Shown here one piece after another: positions 1 to 12,412 of a stretch of DNA of 64,000 nt (position 1 is its first letter; each line of letters starts with the position of its first letter). This stretch comes from Ophiostoma sp. CBS 140.51 (Eukaryota > Ascomycota > Sordariomycetes > Ophiostomatales > Ophiostomataceae). The notes under the pieces were generated by a model. The model searched no databases, was not told the origin of the DNA, and saw only the letters and a list, made by a program, of their open reading frames with translations. Where the stretch lies: contig JANSLP010000133.1 of the NCBI GenBank assembly GCA_029298735.1, positions 1 through 64,000 on the forward strand, written 5' to 3'. The position numbers were made by a program, and so were the translations under genes.

Positions 1-2320
1 TTTCTTAAGAAAAACGTTAACCAGGTTTTTTTTATAATAATAAATAGGAAAAGAAAATATAGTATATTACTAGGATGAGCATTCCCGGACAGATATCATG
101 ATCTTTGCTAATGCACATGCCAAAAAGGAAACAAAATATCCGTCACTGTAGCGGATAGACATATTTGGCGCCCAGAAAACACGCCTTTCAAATAGAAAGT
201 GCTGATGCAGGGGTGGCACATGTTAGGACCAACCACGTCTCCGCCGGCCTACGGAGTTTTAGACGGGCACAGTAGCCAAATAAGTGCAGAAGAAGTGCAG
301 GAATGACGTATGATGTCAGGCAGGGACCTTTTCTCGTGTTTGTCCTGTCTTTTGTGACTTTCGTGCCAGTTGAATCGTGATCGTGATGGTGCCTCTTTCT
401 GACTGTCATCATGCGCACGCTGTAGGACCCGTTGCTATTTTGGATGAAATGTCTTGGACACCTTGTTGTCCAATTTCTCCCCGTGGAATTGTGGCTGGTT
501 CTTGTGCATGTTATACCACATCCGGGAGCCCTGGGGCACAAGCACCCGAGGAAATATCAAGTCTCGGACCGGGGGTCTTCTTGGAGTCCATCGGCTCGGG
601 GATACTTTGCGGTTTGCACCCGGGCGGGGAAAATGTATAATAGGTAGCCGAACATTCGACTTCAAGTAGAAAGTACGAGTAGAGAGAGAGAACACTGAGG
701 CTTGCGTCATGACCGGATTAGGAAAAAATCCGTCAACAAAGTATCGTACAGAAGACCATTTGTGGCACGCAACATCCGGAGAGATCGCGAAGAGCGATAA
801 TAAGTTCCGATTCGCTCCTGTTCTCGTTCAAATTTCAAGATCAATAAATTTTCAGCGATTTTCTTGGCCTATTATATAGACATTCAGAACAAGACTTCCC
901 TTTTCAGAAAAACACCACTATTCCTTCGATGTACACACGAACACCGGCTGCTCTTTCCTTGTGGGTGACTAACAAGACCCCAGAGCCGGGGAACGAGGCT
1001 TTAACCGAAGCAGTTGGCGGAGACGCTAAACCTAATCTGGACCCAACAGACTGAAGACTTATCATCAGCCTCGCTTTATTCACATCGTCAACCTCGTCTT
1101 CTTAAAAATAAATTAAAACAAGATGGCGTTTACTGAAATGTTCATTTTATTTGTACTTTTAAATGTGATTAGTAGCTTTGTAACCGTGGGATTTCTCGAG
1201 AGAATCACACTCTGATCACGCTGATGCTATATACCGCCCACTCTCGCTCGATGTTCAAATCACTTACATCTCGGATAAAATAAAATGTGCCATTTAAACA
1301 CCCTTTCCCGTACGGAAGACGGGCCACTTTAGACAGCAATGCTAAAATGCACAGGCGAAGTGATTTTATCTAGACAGTTCGTCAGAGAATGCTGCCGCCG
1401 CACAGAGACCCAGGCTTCGAACGTGTCTGAACCAGGTGATCCACCGCCATGGCGGCTGCAGTTGCAACATTGGGTTGGTTAGTTCTGCCCTCCCCAATCC
1501 CCCATCTTTCTAGGCAGCGTTTCGGATGTCCGACAAGCTTTTGGTTGACTTAGACTTAAAACAAAGATTGTGTGTTTTCTCTCCGAATTTGGATCGTGGA
1601 AATTCTCTTCCAATTCTTTGGGAGTCCTCTTTGGTTTTTGATCTGAATGATCTACCTCTTGGCACAAATACGCTTTCTTGAAGCACCCGAGTCGTAAAAC
1701 TCAGGCCGCTTCGTACCTACTGCCTGCTTTTTACTTCCTGACTCTTGCCACTCTCAGACCCAATCATACTTCGGCTCATCCTGCCTCTTGTCCTTTTGAC
1801 AGATGTGCGGCACGATAATGCGTGATCTACGACCTGCTCGGTCTGCCCTGTATCTGCACTCTCTGTGGCTCCTCTTTCCCCGAGCCTCACGGCTCATTTC
1901 TTGACTCCTTTGTACTTTCTTTTCTATTTTGAGGTGCTCTTTCTCATATTTTGCCTCGTTTTTTATTTGTTATATTTCACAGTGATATTCGTCCCTTCTT
2001 TCCTTCCCCGCCCGCTCACCTCTGGTAATGATCTACTGTATTTCATTGATTCTTTACTCTATGTCTGCTATTTCCCCTCAAATTAATTTACAGCCGAAGA
2101 ACAGACAACCCACAGCTCTTTAAAGAAGACACGCGTCACTTGAATTGGTGCCGGCCGCCTCCTTATTGAACAACCGATTGCGTCTTTTGGGCTGAGATTG
2201 TGGTATAGATGCAGCGTGAGCCCACATCTATTCAAGCTTCATTGGATTGACGAGCTGCCGCTTGCTATCTTGTCCTCTTCCTCTTCATTTTTTTTTCATT
2301 GTCACCCAGTCACATCAGTC
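1..2320. other. Intergenic region upstream of the SET-domain gene
   Basis: No convincing coding region is seen in the first 2.3 kb. Open frames are short and match no family I recognise. From about 1,880 to 2,320 the plus strand becomes rich in T and C, as usual for promoter/leader DNA just before a start codon in this window, so this part is probably the leader of the SET-domain gene. Confidence 0.6.
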
Positions 2321-3843
2321 ATGGCTTCGATATGGTCATCACAGTCCTTTTGGATAGCCGTTGCTCTGTTAGCAACGGCCTCAGTTGGAGCCGCACACGA
2401 TTCGATTTCCAACCAAGTCAGCTTGGGCATTTGTCGGAAAGCAACTCCGGGACTGGAGTTTGCAGTGTGCGCCCAAAGCGGTGGTCGAACGGCACATATT
2501 ACGACAGACGGCAGCGCCGTTGTTGGCACCAGCAATGGTATCTGGTCGCGCACGACGCCTTGTTACAAGAACATCACCGACAACACCGAGTTCTGTGTCT
2601 ACACGAGTGAATCTTTTGCCGAAAATCACGGCATTACGATCATGACGTCGCCCTCGCGGGCCGTTCAGTTTTCCCACATACCAGCATTTGCCGACCCCGA
2701 GACGGTCCGCGGTGTCAACCGCGACATTGTCTACGAGACCGAGCACGGCCGGCGCAGCGACCAGCCGCCGCTGAGTTACCGCGTGGAGGCGATGCCGGGC
2801 AAGGGTTATGGCGTGGTAGCGACCAAGTACCTTAATCGGGGCGACCTGATTATGAGCACGACGGCGTCGGTGGTGATTGACTATGCGCTTTTCGAGTCAA
2901 TCCCGGGTGAGGAGGTGAAGCGGATGCAGACAATCGCTGTGGACAGCTTGCCGCCGTTGCATCATGCGCGGTTTATGAATCTGTCGACGCACGACGCAAC
3001 TGAGGGCCACGAGCAGATTGTGACCAAGATCCTGGCGACGAATGCTTTCGACATTGAGGTGGACAACGACGACGAGTACGGCTACTTCGTCGTGTTTCCA
3101 GAGAGTGAGTACACAGCGAGGAAGCCATGAAAGTGATTTCGGTGTATCGGAACGTTGCTGACCCCCGCATAGTTTCCCGGTTGAATCACGATTGCCGCCC
3201 CAACGCCGACTACCACTTTGATCACCAGACGTTGACCCAGCATATCCACGCCGTGCGGCCCATTGCCGCCGGCGAGGAGATTACAGTCTCCTACATGGAG
3301 TAAGTCTCTCTCGTCTCCTTTTTATGATGCTTGACTTCCCACTGACTCTTCAGCCTCATCAAACCACGCAAGCAAAGAATGGACAAGCTCAAGCACACAT
3401 GGGGATTTGAGTGCAGCTGCTCGCTGTGCACACAGAACCGGGCTATGACCAAGGCCTCGGACGCCCGCATCGCCCAGATCCGCGACCTGCGCGACGAGTT
3501 TCGCGACTACACTGTGACATCGCGCGCCACGCCCGAGATGGCCGAGCTCTTCATCAGCCTATATGAGCAGGAACGCCTAGATGCTATGCTCTACGAGGCG
3601 TACTCGTACGCAGCGATCGAGTACAATGGCGACGGCGAGCCGTGGCTGGCGACCAAGTATGCACGGCTGGCAATCGAGGCCGGGCTGATGAGTGTCGGGA
3701 CGTACGATGTGGACGTGATTGAGATGCGGCAGCTGGCGGCAGATCCGTGGAAGCACTGGAGCTGGATGTTGCGCAAGAGCCGGCGAATGCAATGGGGCAA
3801 GAAGGAGGTCGTCAAAGAAGAGAGGAAGGTCAAGACGGAGTAG
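2321..3843 (+). CDS. SET-domain protein with N-terminal signal peptide (Set5-like family)
   Basis: Three exons (2321-3104, 3173-3299, 3354-3843; introns of 68 and 54 nt with GTGAGT/GTAAGT donors) encode about 466 residues. The start was chosen because it opens a hydrophobic leader (residues about 10-25, ending Ala-Ala-His), which looks like a cleavable signal peptide. Next comes a roughly 120-residue region with several cysteines and potential N-glycosylation sites. The SET domain starts near residue 155 (a GKGYG turn), holds an NHDCRPN motif and a GEEITVSYM motif split across exons 2 and 3, and ends in a CSC-x2-C post-SET cysteine cluster. SET proteins normally transfer methyl groups from S-adenosylmethionine to lysines; here the substrate is unknown. 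A secretory leader on a methyltransferase fold is odd, although I recall fungal proteins annotated as SET domain-containing protein 5 with this layout. Domain assignment is firm; activity and location are inferred. Confidence 0.88.
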
Positions 3844-4678
3844 TTGGCAAGTATGTATAAAGAGGGACATGGATGTTCGAGAAAGAAGAAAACAGCCGAT
3901 CGAGAAGGGCGAAAGCTGCACATAACAGTAGGACGTCCACAGAACGATGTATGAATTCACCTTGATTTCAATTGAATGCCTTGGACAAAGAGCTGGCGTC
4001 CTGAAACACTCGTGAATGCGCCGTCGCACGTGGAGTGCGCTAGGCGTGGTTGGCGATTGGTGTTCTAGAAAACTCAAAAGAAAGAGAAACAGGGTGAAAA
4101 ACGCCAGGTCCAGAACCCCTGTCACACAGCGACCCGTTTTCGCAGGAGCACTGTGCGGCCCTGCGGGTTTGCGGGGCGTGGTCCCAGTGCGGGGTCGCTC
4201 AATCGCACCTTTCTGTGAGCCTCTCATCAATGACGAACGAGCTAGAAGAGGCAAGAGTGTGTGAAGACAGAAGAGGGGCCAGGCGCGGGTTGGTTAGCAG
4301 CTTCTGTGTTTTGCATCGGGCCTAAGCTGCTAATATTAGGTCTGTTAGTTCTTCTTGGTTTTGTTTGGCCTGCTTCTGCTACTTCTACTTCTGGGCAGGG
4401 CGGCGTGCCTTGGAAGTCTCGCCGCAGCAAGGAAGGTGCGTCTCTCCTGCGCCAAAGAAGTGGACACTGACGCAGATAATACGATACGGGCAGGTCCTGT
4501 TTTCTACTGCTGGGCTATGTCTGGCTCTTTCCCCTTTTGCGGCTTGCCATCATTCTTGACAACCTCGTCATTTCCCCTCTATTTTTTCTCTTCTCACCTT
4601 TCATCTTTTTCTCCCCCAAATCTCTACCGTGCAAAAGATACCTGGCTACACCACCCCTCCTTTTGCGTACTCTTTACT
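3844..4678. other. Intergenic region between SET gene and Ybp-family gene
   Basis: About 0.8 kb without a supported gene. The last 140 bases before the next start are strongly pyrimidine-rich on the plus strand, consistent with a transcription start region. Open frames on either strand are short and unrecognised. Confidence 0.6.
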
Positions 4679-6856
4679 ATGGCAGACTCGACCGCAACAG
4701 CGCCGGCTCCGACCCCGGCTTCGGCGCCCTCTGATGCGACAAACAAATCCATTGAGGCTCTCCTTGAGGCCCGTCCTCCAGCAACCGATCGCTTTACCTA
4801 TCTGACCCTTATCGAGGAGCACCTGTCGCCCGAGGTGCTGTCCACCCTCCACGTCGTCCTGCAGGATGCCTCGCTGACCCAGGAGCTCGGCTGGGACCTG
4901 GTTGACATGCTGGTGCCGCTTTTGCCTGCCTCCGAAGCCTGTCTCGATGACGTTGCCCGTCTCGGCAACCCCCGCGAAGTCATTCTCAAGGTGCTCGAGG
5001 TGCTCGAACGGCTCACGCCCAACCGCGGCGGCGGCGGCAACAACGCAAGCGACTTTGACGAGAACAATGTAGACCAAGACCCAGAGGAAGAGGCGGACGA
5101 CAATGAAAGCAAAAGTTCAAAAGACACAGAGGCCACGACACAAGCATTTGTTGCTCTTTTGGGCATGCTGGCTATCCTACACCGCCGCCTCAAGACAAAA
5201 TACCCATCGCGGTTCCTCGAAACGACTTTGCGCACAATTCTCGCCGCGTATCAACCCAAGAGCCCAGCTATGACAACTGCTGTGATGGGCCTGGTGCGGT
5301 CACTTGCTGTGCGCCGCCGACCAGCACCGCCCATGCGCCGGTCCGACTCCCAGCTTAGCGAGATGGCTCTGGCCAAGTCAACATCCCCGCCGTCTTCATC
5401 CGCCGCGGATGCTGCCAATGCTGCCAAACTGGCCAGTAGGAGCGCTATTGGCAGAGTCGGTGCCGACTTTGACCGATCGGACGATGCCGCAGCGAGTGTG
5501 CCAGACCCCGAGGCCGAAGAGCAGGTGGCACCATCTGAGGGTGCCATCCAACAGAAGCTGCTGCAGTCGTTTGTCACATGCATTCTAGAGGCCTACGTTA
5601 ACGCAAACGACGTGTCATGGGCGCAGCGGCTGATTGAGTTTTACTACCCAAAACGTGTCGTACCGGACCGGCCTACGGAGCTGCTCGACTTTCGGGAGGA
5701 CCCCGACAAGATTGCGCGGGACGCCTCCGTGAGCCAGCTAGTTGTATGTCTATCCCCAAACCCCATCCGCTAAAACCTCTCACCTCACTTTCTCTTTGCT
5801 AACGCATATCAGGCCCTCGCGCTGGATCTAGGACTCAAGTACTCAGATGCCCTGGTGGCGAGCGTCTCCAAGGGCCCCGTGCAGCGCAATCCATTTGCCG
5901 GCTTGGACGTGGCCGATGGCGGTCTGGAGAGCATTTCCCTGTCAACGGGCGGTGTCATTTGCCTGCTGGCCTACTGGGTCTTTGCATCGGACGTGTTCAA
6001 GTCGGACGCCACCGTCCCCAACCTGCGCGTCTTCCCCGACCACTACGCCATCCTTGAGACCTTTTTCGATGGCAACGCGGCCGCCCAGATTGCACATACT
6101 CCTGGCACTACCGAGGCCCTCGTGGCTATTGGCCTGTGGCTCGACCACCACAAGCTGTACAGCAACAACAGCGGTATCGATGCCTACTCGGCCGGCGACT
6201 TTATGCCCTACCACCACCTGCTGACGCTCTGCGCCGTCTTCCACCCGTCGCTGACTGTGCGCAACGCTGCCACGACACTTGCCGGCTCCGTGCTGCACGC
6301 CAACCCAGACGCCGAGGACCGTCTCAATATTTTGCAGGATCTGCTTGAGAACTGCATATTTGCGTCGCTTAAAGCGTGCGCCGTGACGTGGCTGCGCGAA
6401 GAGATTGTGGCGGCGACGGCAGAGGACGCGGCCGGTGACAAGACATTGTTTGGCGGCCCCGATGCTGTCGAGCAACTGCAGTATACCATCTTCCCGGACC
6501 TACAGTCGCTGGCAGCAGCCGACACTGACGAGTCCGGGTCGACGATGGTCGAATATTGGCTGCAGAACTCGCCGTTCTTGCTGCAGGCGGCCAACTTTGC
6601 TTACTTCTTGTTCTGCTCGGACAAGCTCAAGGCAACGGTTGTGCCGCCCGGCATGGGCCCGGCCATTGAGCAGCGGTATGTGGAGCCGCTGCTACAGGCG
6701 GCCACACGGCTGCGCAGCCTTGTTGGTGAGTCTGGTAGTGACGCCAATGCCAGCGGTGACCACAGTCACAGTCACGATGAGGGTAGCGGACTGCAGCATG
6801 TCGTCCTGGACTTGGATGTTCTGACTAGCCGCCTGAGCAGCATAATTTTTTCTTGA
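4679..6856 (+). CDS. Yap1-binding / Ybp2-Glomulin family protein
   Basis: Two exons (4679-5743 and 5813-6856) are joined by a 69-nt phase-0 intron with GTATGT donor, GCTAACG branch site and CAG acceptor, giving 702 residues. The protein is largely helical and leucine-rich. Its opening segment (about residues 20-120, with a TYLTLIEEHLSPE stretch followed by LGWDLVDMLVPLLP) is typical of the fungal YAP-binding/ALF4/Glomulin family (PF08568, Kinetochor_Ybp2). A disordered acidic insert (about 122-140) and a Ser/Ala-rich insert (about 225-300) interrupt the repeats. Yeast relatives Ybp1 and Ybp2 help peroxide sensing through Yap1 or support the kinetochore; which role applies here cannot be read from sequence. 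The start at 4679 follows a pyrimidine leader and opens an Ala/Pro-rich N-terminus. An upstream in-frame extension back to 4355 is stop-free but looks like leader sequence. Confidence 0.85.
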
Positions 6857-7798
6857 AAGCGGTGATGATTAGCGTTTGTTGATGATTTCTTTTCCTGTCT
6901 TCTTAGTTTTGATTTTCTCCTTCTTTTATTTTTTGCATTTTGTCATGCGCAACAAACAGGAAGTAAAGCATGAGTAAAATAACGTGATTTCAAATATATG
7001 AAACAGGCTTTCTTGGATGGGAAGATTGTACGATTAGAATTTGAACTTTCTTTTCTACCTTTTGTTTTCAATTTTGATTGTTAATTTGTTGGGACTCACA
7101 GGGCCGTGATAGTACTGTCATTTTGTTATCGTATTTTATTTTAATTCTGTTGCATTCGCTCCTGCCGTTTTCCCCGTCATACGTCATTTGTCAGGTGTGA
7201 TTTCCTAATTAGGATAGTGGTGACCTGGTAAAACTGGAAAGAGCCAGGGGCTGATACGCCCACGACATTAGCGATTAGTTATCCTTCTGCAGGCGTCGCC
7301 TCTAGTAATTTAGAGAAGGCGCGAGTGTGCCGCCGGCAGATCCGCCTCGGTCAGAGACGACTCTGCTTTGCAAGCAAAGAAAAGAAAATGGTTTGAAGAA
7401 AAAAAAAACCACAACTCCAGCTCTTCGTCATTTGCTTGCGCGTTTCGTTCGTCTCGAAATCAATTGTGTCTGCGTATTTACCTTTTCCCGGCTGTCAAGA
7501 CCCTTTTTTAGTGTCAAACTTACAGGGCACTTACACCAAATTAGCGTTTTGACTTGCACGAATACTAATCATTAAATCACAGTTGAAAACCATAGACGTC
7601 AATTCAACTTTCTTCGTCGTTGTCATTTCATCACCACTTGTTGCATTAGTTGTCCATTTTGACGATCTATGACTACTGTTATGTTAGGCGAGAAGAAGAA
7701 GAAACGAAGCTGAAATAATAGTGTAGAGGCAATAAGCTACACTCTGTCTCGCATTCGCATTATTCTTTTCACTGAAGAGTGAGACTTTAAGGTTCGCA

Positions 7799-7819
7799 GT
7801 ACTTCCTGCTCCGTAGTCC
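7799..7819. repeat. GTAC-core heptad repeat (three units)
   Basis: Three consecutive 7-bp units read GTACTTC, CTGCTCC and GTAGTCC in exact register. This is a degenerate member of the dispersed heptad family also seen at 8183, 43769, 59954, 62164 and 62570. Confidence 0.45.
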
Positions 7820-8182
7820 GTTGGACAGAAAGTTTATATTAAAATAAGGTTATAAGGTGCACAAGAAGGAAGGACGAAAACGACGATAAATATCGCGGCA
7901 CATGTCCCGAAAAGAGGTACCGGTCTGGGCGCAAAACAACCAGCAAAAAAAAGAAAGGGAGAGGGCCAACTGACACCGAGAAAGCAGCTTCCGTAGTGGT
8001 GTTCGGGTAAACACCAAGCGCGAGCAAGTCCGAGGACATGTCCAGACCAAAAGCGGAACGCTGCTCAAAACCCTCTCACTTTCTTTTTCTCGCTTTGGAC
8101 TCCGGGCTTTGGATTGACTTTTTGGTTCGTGCTCGCTTTGTTTGAAAGAAAAGGAACCTGCCACACCTTATTATTTTTGACA

Positions 8183-8220
8183 GTACATAGTAGTCTGTAG
8201 TCTACAGTACTCCGTAGTGT
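8183..8220. repeat. GTAC-core heptad repeat with embedded palindrome
   Basis: Units GTACATA, GTAGTCT and GTAGTCT are followed by a 3-base slip, then GTACTCC and GTAGTGT. The centre also forms a perfect 6-bp inverted repeat, CTGTAG-T-CTACAG (8195-8207). Confidence 0.55.
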
Positions 8221-8972
8221 GCTATGATCTGCGTATCGTTGTTGGTTGTTATTGCTGTTTTCTGCTGTATTCCACTATTCGCATTTCTAATCGTGATCCC
8301 CTTTCTTTTTTCGAAGCGCCAGACCGCGGTTTTCTGTTCTTGAGTCAGTCGCATGGGCTTTCCTGTTTAGTCGTATACGAACAAGACACACAATTATTAG
8401 TAAATGAGATCTTTGATTTTTTTTTCTCTTAACTTTTGTCGTCCTTTTCGTGCTGCCGAAAGGAAAACACAAATACAGGGCTGCAGGGTGGCATCAGAGC
8501 TTCGGTCATCGGTCATCTTTTCTCCCTCTATTCTTCGCGTTTCCGTTTCGAACCTCCGTATATTTCTTCTTTTTTTACTGTCTTTTTCAGACCCTGTCAT
8601 TTCAAAGCAATATCGGCCCTTCCAGTCTTTCACCTCTGATTGTTGTTATAAAAACCCGGAAGGTTCGCTTTGATTGTGAGATTCACATTTTGGAAGTATC
8701 AAGCATCATCTCATACAAAAACACCGGCGAGCACTCTCCTCTGTGATATCACTCTCACCACACACTGCAACCCCATTTACATCATATCGCCTTCTTCATA
8801 CTTTAACTCGGCATCTTTGTACCGAGTCATCCTACTTATACAGTTATCGGTCATTCACCAGCATTGGGCACTCGAATAACATACATTGCCACGCATTGAC
8901 AGCATCACAAGTAATTTTCATCAAGCATCCCTGAGACCACAAAATCACCACTTCACTCTTCCTCCGACGGGC

Positions 8973-10493
8973 ATGGATAGCAAGGAAGATCGAATGACTT
9001 CTTCGGGCTCCGACACGGACATGCAGGAGACACATCGATGGAGAATAGATGATGGCCGCAGTAATATCGACCCAGAAAAGGCAGATGACACAGTAGACGC
9101 GCCGTCTTCCGAGGGCGGGGAGGAGACGGAAGAGCCGACAACGACACAAACCGAACAAGCAGCTCTGGCAACAACAATAGCACCGGTCCTGCCCGCAGAC
9201 GCACCAGCAGCGCCAGCTGCGGGTGGCATCCCCGATGGCGGCCTCCGTGCTTGGCTGCAGGTTCTCGGCTCCTGGGTCATCATGGTCGAGACCTTTGGCC
9301 TCGTCAACACTTTCGGCGTGTACCAAACATTCTACGAGACAGACCTGCTAGTCGGCAAGAAGGGCGGCTCGGCGACGGAGATTGCCTGGGTCGGTTCACT
9401 ACAAGTCGCTCTCCTTCTGATCGGGGGTGTCATCGCTGGTCCGCTGTACGACGCCGGCTACTTCATATACCTCATTGCCAGTGGCCTGTTTCTGATCGTG
9501 TTCGGCCTCTTTATGACCTCGCTGTGCACCGAGTACTGGCAGATCATCCTCGCTCAGGGCCTCACCGTCGGTCTTGGCATGGGCTTGTCGTTCACGCCGT
9601 CCAACGCCATCTTGGCCCAATACTTTCACAAGAAGCGAGCTCTGGCTATTGGTATCAGCTCGTCAGGCAGCCCTCTTGCTGGTATCGTGTTTCCCATCCT
9701 CTTTTCACGGGTTCAGCCACACATTGGCTCTGCCTGGGCCACACGTATCATTGCCTTCATCCTGCTGGGTCTCGCCATCGTGCCCATTGTGTTTATGCGC
9801 CCCCGTGTCGCCCCTAGCCACGCTCGTCGCGCCCTCATCGATACCTCTGCATTTAAGGAGCTTCCCTACATGGCCATGGTTATCGGCAACTGCCTGGTAT
9901 TCATGTGCGTCTTTGTGCCCTTCTTCTTTATCCAGCTCTTTGGTGAGCGCCGCGGCATCGGCGACAACGACTTCAGTCCCTTTTACCTCGTCACCATGTT
10001 GAACGTTGGCAGCGTCTTTGGACGCATCCTGCCCAACGCCATTGCCCAGCGCTACGGAAGCATCAACTTAATCCTGGTGTGCACGGTCGTCAGTTCCATC
10101 CTGCTCTTTGGCTGGATGGGCATTGTTAGCGAGTCGGCGGGCGCTACAGCCCTCAACGGCGCTGGCAGCACCTACCTGGCAGGTACCATTGTGTTCTCGC
10201 TGCTGTACGGCCTGTTTTCTGGCGGCATCGTCAGTCTGATTGCGAGCGTCATCATGGGCCTGACCAAGGATATGAGCCGCGTTGGCACGCGCATGGGCAT
10301 GACCTTTTTCGCAACGGGCATTGCCTGCCTGATCGGTCCTCCTATTGCCGGTTCGATCCTAGGCGACGGTTTCTCCAACACCAAGTGGATGGGCATGATC
10401 GGGTTTGCAGCCACCAGCGTCACCCTCGGCACAGTCTCCTTCTTTGTCACGCGCTACGGCGTCTGGCGGGAGAACAAGAAGATTGTCGCATGA
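8973..10493 (+). CDS. MFS monocarboxylate-type transporter
   Basis: A single exon encodes 506 residues. The first 85 or so are hydrophilic, acidic and Thr/Ala-rich. The membrane part opens with PDGGLRAWLQVLGSW, the hallmark of fungal monocarboxylate-porter (MCT/SLC16-like) major facilitator proteins, and about 12 hydrophobic segments follow, with the usual central loop near residues 255-285. Family members include the yeast riboflavin carrier Mch5 and efflux pumps of secondary-metabolite clusters; the substrate cannot be told from sequence. The ATG at 8973 is the first in frame; the frame is open upstream to a stop but has no earlier ATG. No biosynthetic genes flank it, which argues against a dedicated metabolite exporter. 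The next gene is more than 3 kb away. Confidence 0.9.
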   Translation: MDSKEDRMTSSGSDTDMQETHRWRIDDGRSNIDPEKADDTVDAPSSEGGEETEEPTTTQTEQAALATTIAPVLPADAPAAPAAGGIPDGGLRAWLQVLGSWVIMVETFGLVNTFGVYQTFYETDLLVGKKGGSATEIAWVGSLQVALLLIGGVIAGPLYDAGYFIYLIASGLFLIVFGLFMTSLCTEYWQIILAQGLTVGLGMGLSFTPSNAILAQYFHKKRALAIGISSSGSPLAGIVFPILFSRVQPHIGSAWATRIIAFILLGLAIVPIVFMRPRVAPSHARRALIDTSAFKELPYMAMVIGNCLVFMCVFVPFFFIQLFGERRGIGDNDFSPFYLVTMLNVGSVFGRILPNAIAQRYGSINLILVCTVVSSILLFGWMGIVSESAGATALNGAGSTYLAGTIVFSLLYGLFSGGIVSLIASVIMGLTKDMSRVGTRMGMTFFATGIACLIGPPIAGSILGDGFSNTKWMGMIGFAATSVTLGTVSFFVTRYGVWRENKKIVA

Positions 10494-12192
10494 GAAGTGA
10501 CGGTCTGTCAACTGTTCTGCCTCGTTCGGAGAAGGACATGAGAATGAATCTCCGTGATGTTGTTCGGCAACTCACTTAGGAGGCCTTGCCTATGAGAAGA
10601 GGGTGAGATGATATAATAAAAGAAGAAAAGGGGAAGGTGGGAGGGTGAGAGGGTGTATCGAGGGTGCGAGTGGTGGACTTGTGTGTGGGGTTCACTTGTG
10701 TTGATATAGATTTCCTTCTGTCTGGTTTTCTTTTTTATCGGTTTGCATTTTCATCCATCATTACATACAAAGCGTTTGCGAGCATAGATTTGCATTTACG
10801 CTGAGTCAGCGGCCCCATATCAGCATCAAGATAATCATTACGATAATAGTAAACAAGGGCACAAATTTCAATACACTTCACTCCAGATCGTCAGGTTCGC
10901 AACGGAATATTTTGAGAATCCCACATCCCAGTACCTGACTTGTGGGAGCTCCCGTGGTTCGGCCGAAAAAAAGAAGGTTTCAAACCCAATTAAAGCTTTC
11001 AAAGCACTTCGTCAAGTTCAAGTCATCATCGTTCGCGTTTATGGGATTTCCGACTTACACACGGCCCCGTCTCCATTCTGGAAAGTTATGCCGTCGGATG
11101 CATCTCCGCACTCTAAACACCTAGTAGGGTTGCGGCCATGGGGGAAGGGCCTGATACAGTCAGTTTACGAGTGCGAATGCTGATGGCCATCGACAAAATA
11201 TGTTTTGTGAGACGTGTTTCTCTGCTCTGTCTTCGGTGCTCGATGCCTGCCTTCCCTCTTTTGGTGGTCGCACAGGACCCGGTTGGGGCAGGAAGGAGCT
11301 AACGCCGTTGGGCTGTCTCGAACTTACTGTTTTTTAGTTTGCGGTCTGGCGCGCAAATACGGAAGTCGCAGTGGAGGAGCAGAGGAGCTGCTCGCTCCTG
11401 CTTAAACTTTTCGCTTTGGTCACCATTTGTCAGGAACGACAAATATGTTGAAAGCACTGTTGTGGAGTCGTTGTCGCTGGGCAGTCGGCCGCCGAGAGCC
11501 AATCAGAGGCCGCCCTAGAGCACCAAGTTTTGCTGGATCAACACTGGCTTGCAGCGGATTGCCACGAATTGGACTGTCATCGCTTATTCATGAAAAGGTA
11601 CGTTGCGATTGAGAGTTTGATAGCGTTGAGGGAGCTTCCAGGGCGGGGCCCTCTGTACCTTTTGGGCGCCAGGGGCACGCACCGCTCGCTCAATCACCCC
11701 TTCCTGCGCTTCGCGACTTCTTTCTCAATGGAAAGAAAATATGACAGAAAAAAAAGAAAAGAAAAATGGAAGAGGCTCGAAGAAGGCGCAAAGGAGGGGC
11801 GGGAAGGCGTGGTGGGGGAGGCTCTTTCCCGATGTGAGGGGGGCGCTGGGCTTGTGTCAAAGTCCTGTTCAAAGCGGGGAGCTCTGAATAAGCTTTCCAA
11901 CCTCTGAGGCACCTTTGTGTGGTCTGTTGAGGTTGAGCGCAGTCGAGTGGCAGTCGGCAACTGTTTCCAATGCCTCTGGGATATGTGGCAGGTTGCCCAT
12001 ACCGGCATGCCGGCCTTTGCTGGCCAGATCAGAGTGCTGACGGCCATTGAATCTCTCGTGTATGTACGATGGGCGGTCGATGCACAATACACACCCACGA
12101 ACGCCCCGTCTGACATAAAAGATGCATCAGCGACCAGCTGGCAACTGCCTACTATAAAAGACATCGACATAATTACTTTTACAGACGAGAAG

Positions 12193-12213
12193 TTGGAAAT
12201 TGGAAATTGGAAA
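12193..12213. repeat. TTGGAAA tandem repeat, three perfect units
   Basis: Three perfect copies of the heptamer TTGGAAA lie head to tail in the gene-free interval upstream of the flavodoxin gene. Confidence 0.85.
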
Positions 12214-12376
12214 TCGCAACAAAGCATCACCGTTCCTCCGTCCGGGCCCCGATAAGCACCGCGGTCCACGGTGAGCTTTGTTTGCGAAATGGAAAAGAGG
12301 GTATGATTGTGCGAGTGTCGCTCTTTCCGTGGCTGGCGATACGAAGACTGCTGGTCTGGGCATGCATCAAAAATGC

Positions 12377-12412
12377 AGTAAAATCAGTAAAATAAGTAAA
12401 ATAAGTAAAATC
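12377..12412. repeat. 9-bp AGTAAAATM tandem repeat, four units
   Basis: Four consecutive 9-bp units (AGTAAAATC, two AGTAAAATA, then AGTAAAATC) form a small AT-rich minisatellite. Confidence 0.85.

Larger units (their letters stand above)
6857..8972. other. Intergenic region with two GTAC heptad repeats
   Basis: About 2.1 kb between the Ybp-family gene and the MFS gene. No supported gene is seen. The first half is AT-rich and probably holds the upstream 3' end. Two short arrays with a 7-bp period lie at 7799-7819 and 8183-8220. The stretch from about 8,400 to 8,970 is pyrimidine-rich and is the likely MFS promoter and leader. Confidence 0.6.

Noticed and set aside
11694..12269. 191-codon minus-strand frame in the gene-free interval
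   Set aside because: Unrecognised, crosses a tandem repeat, and has no start or splice context.
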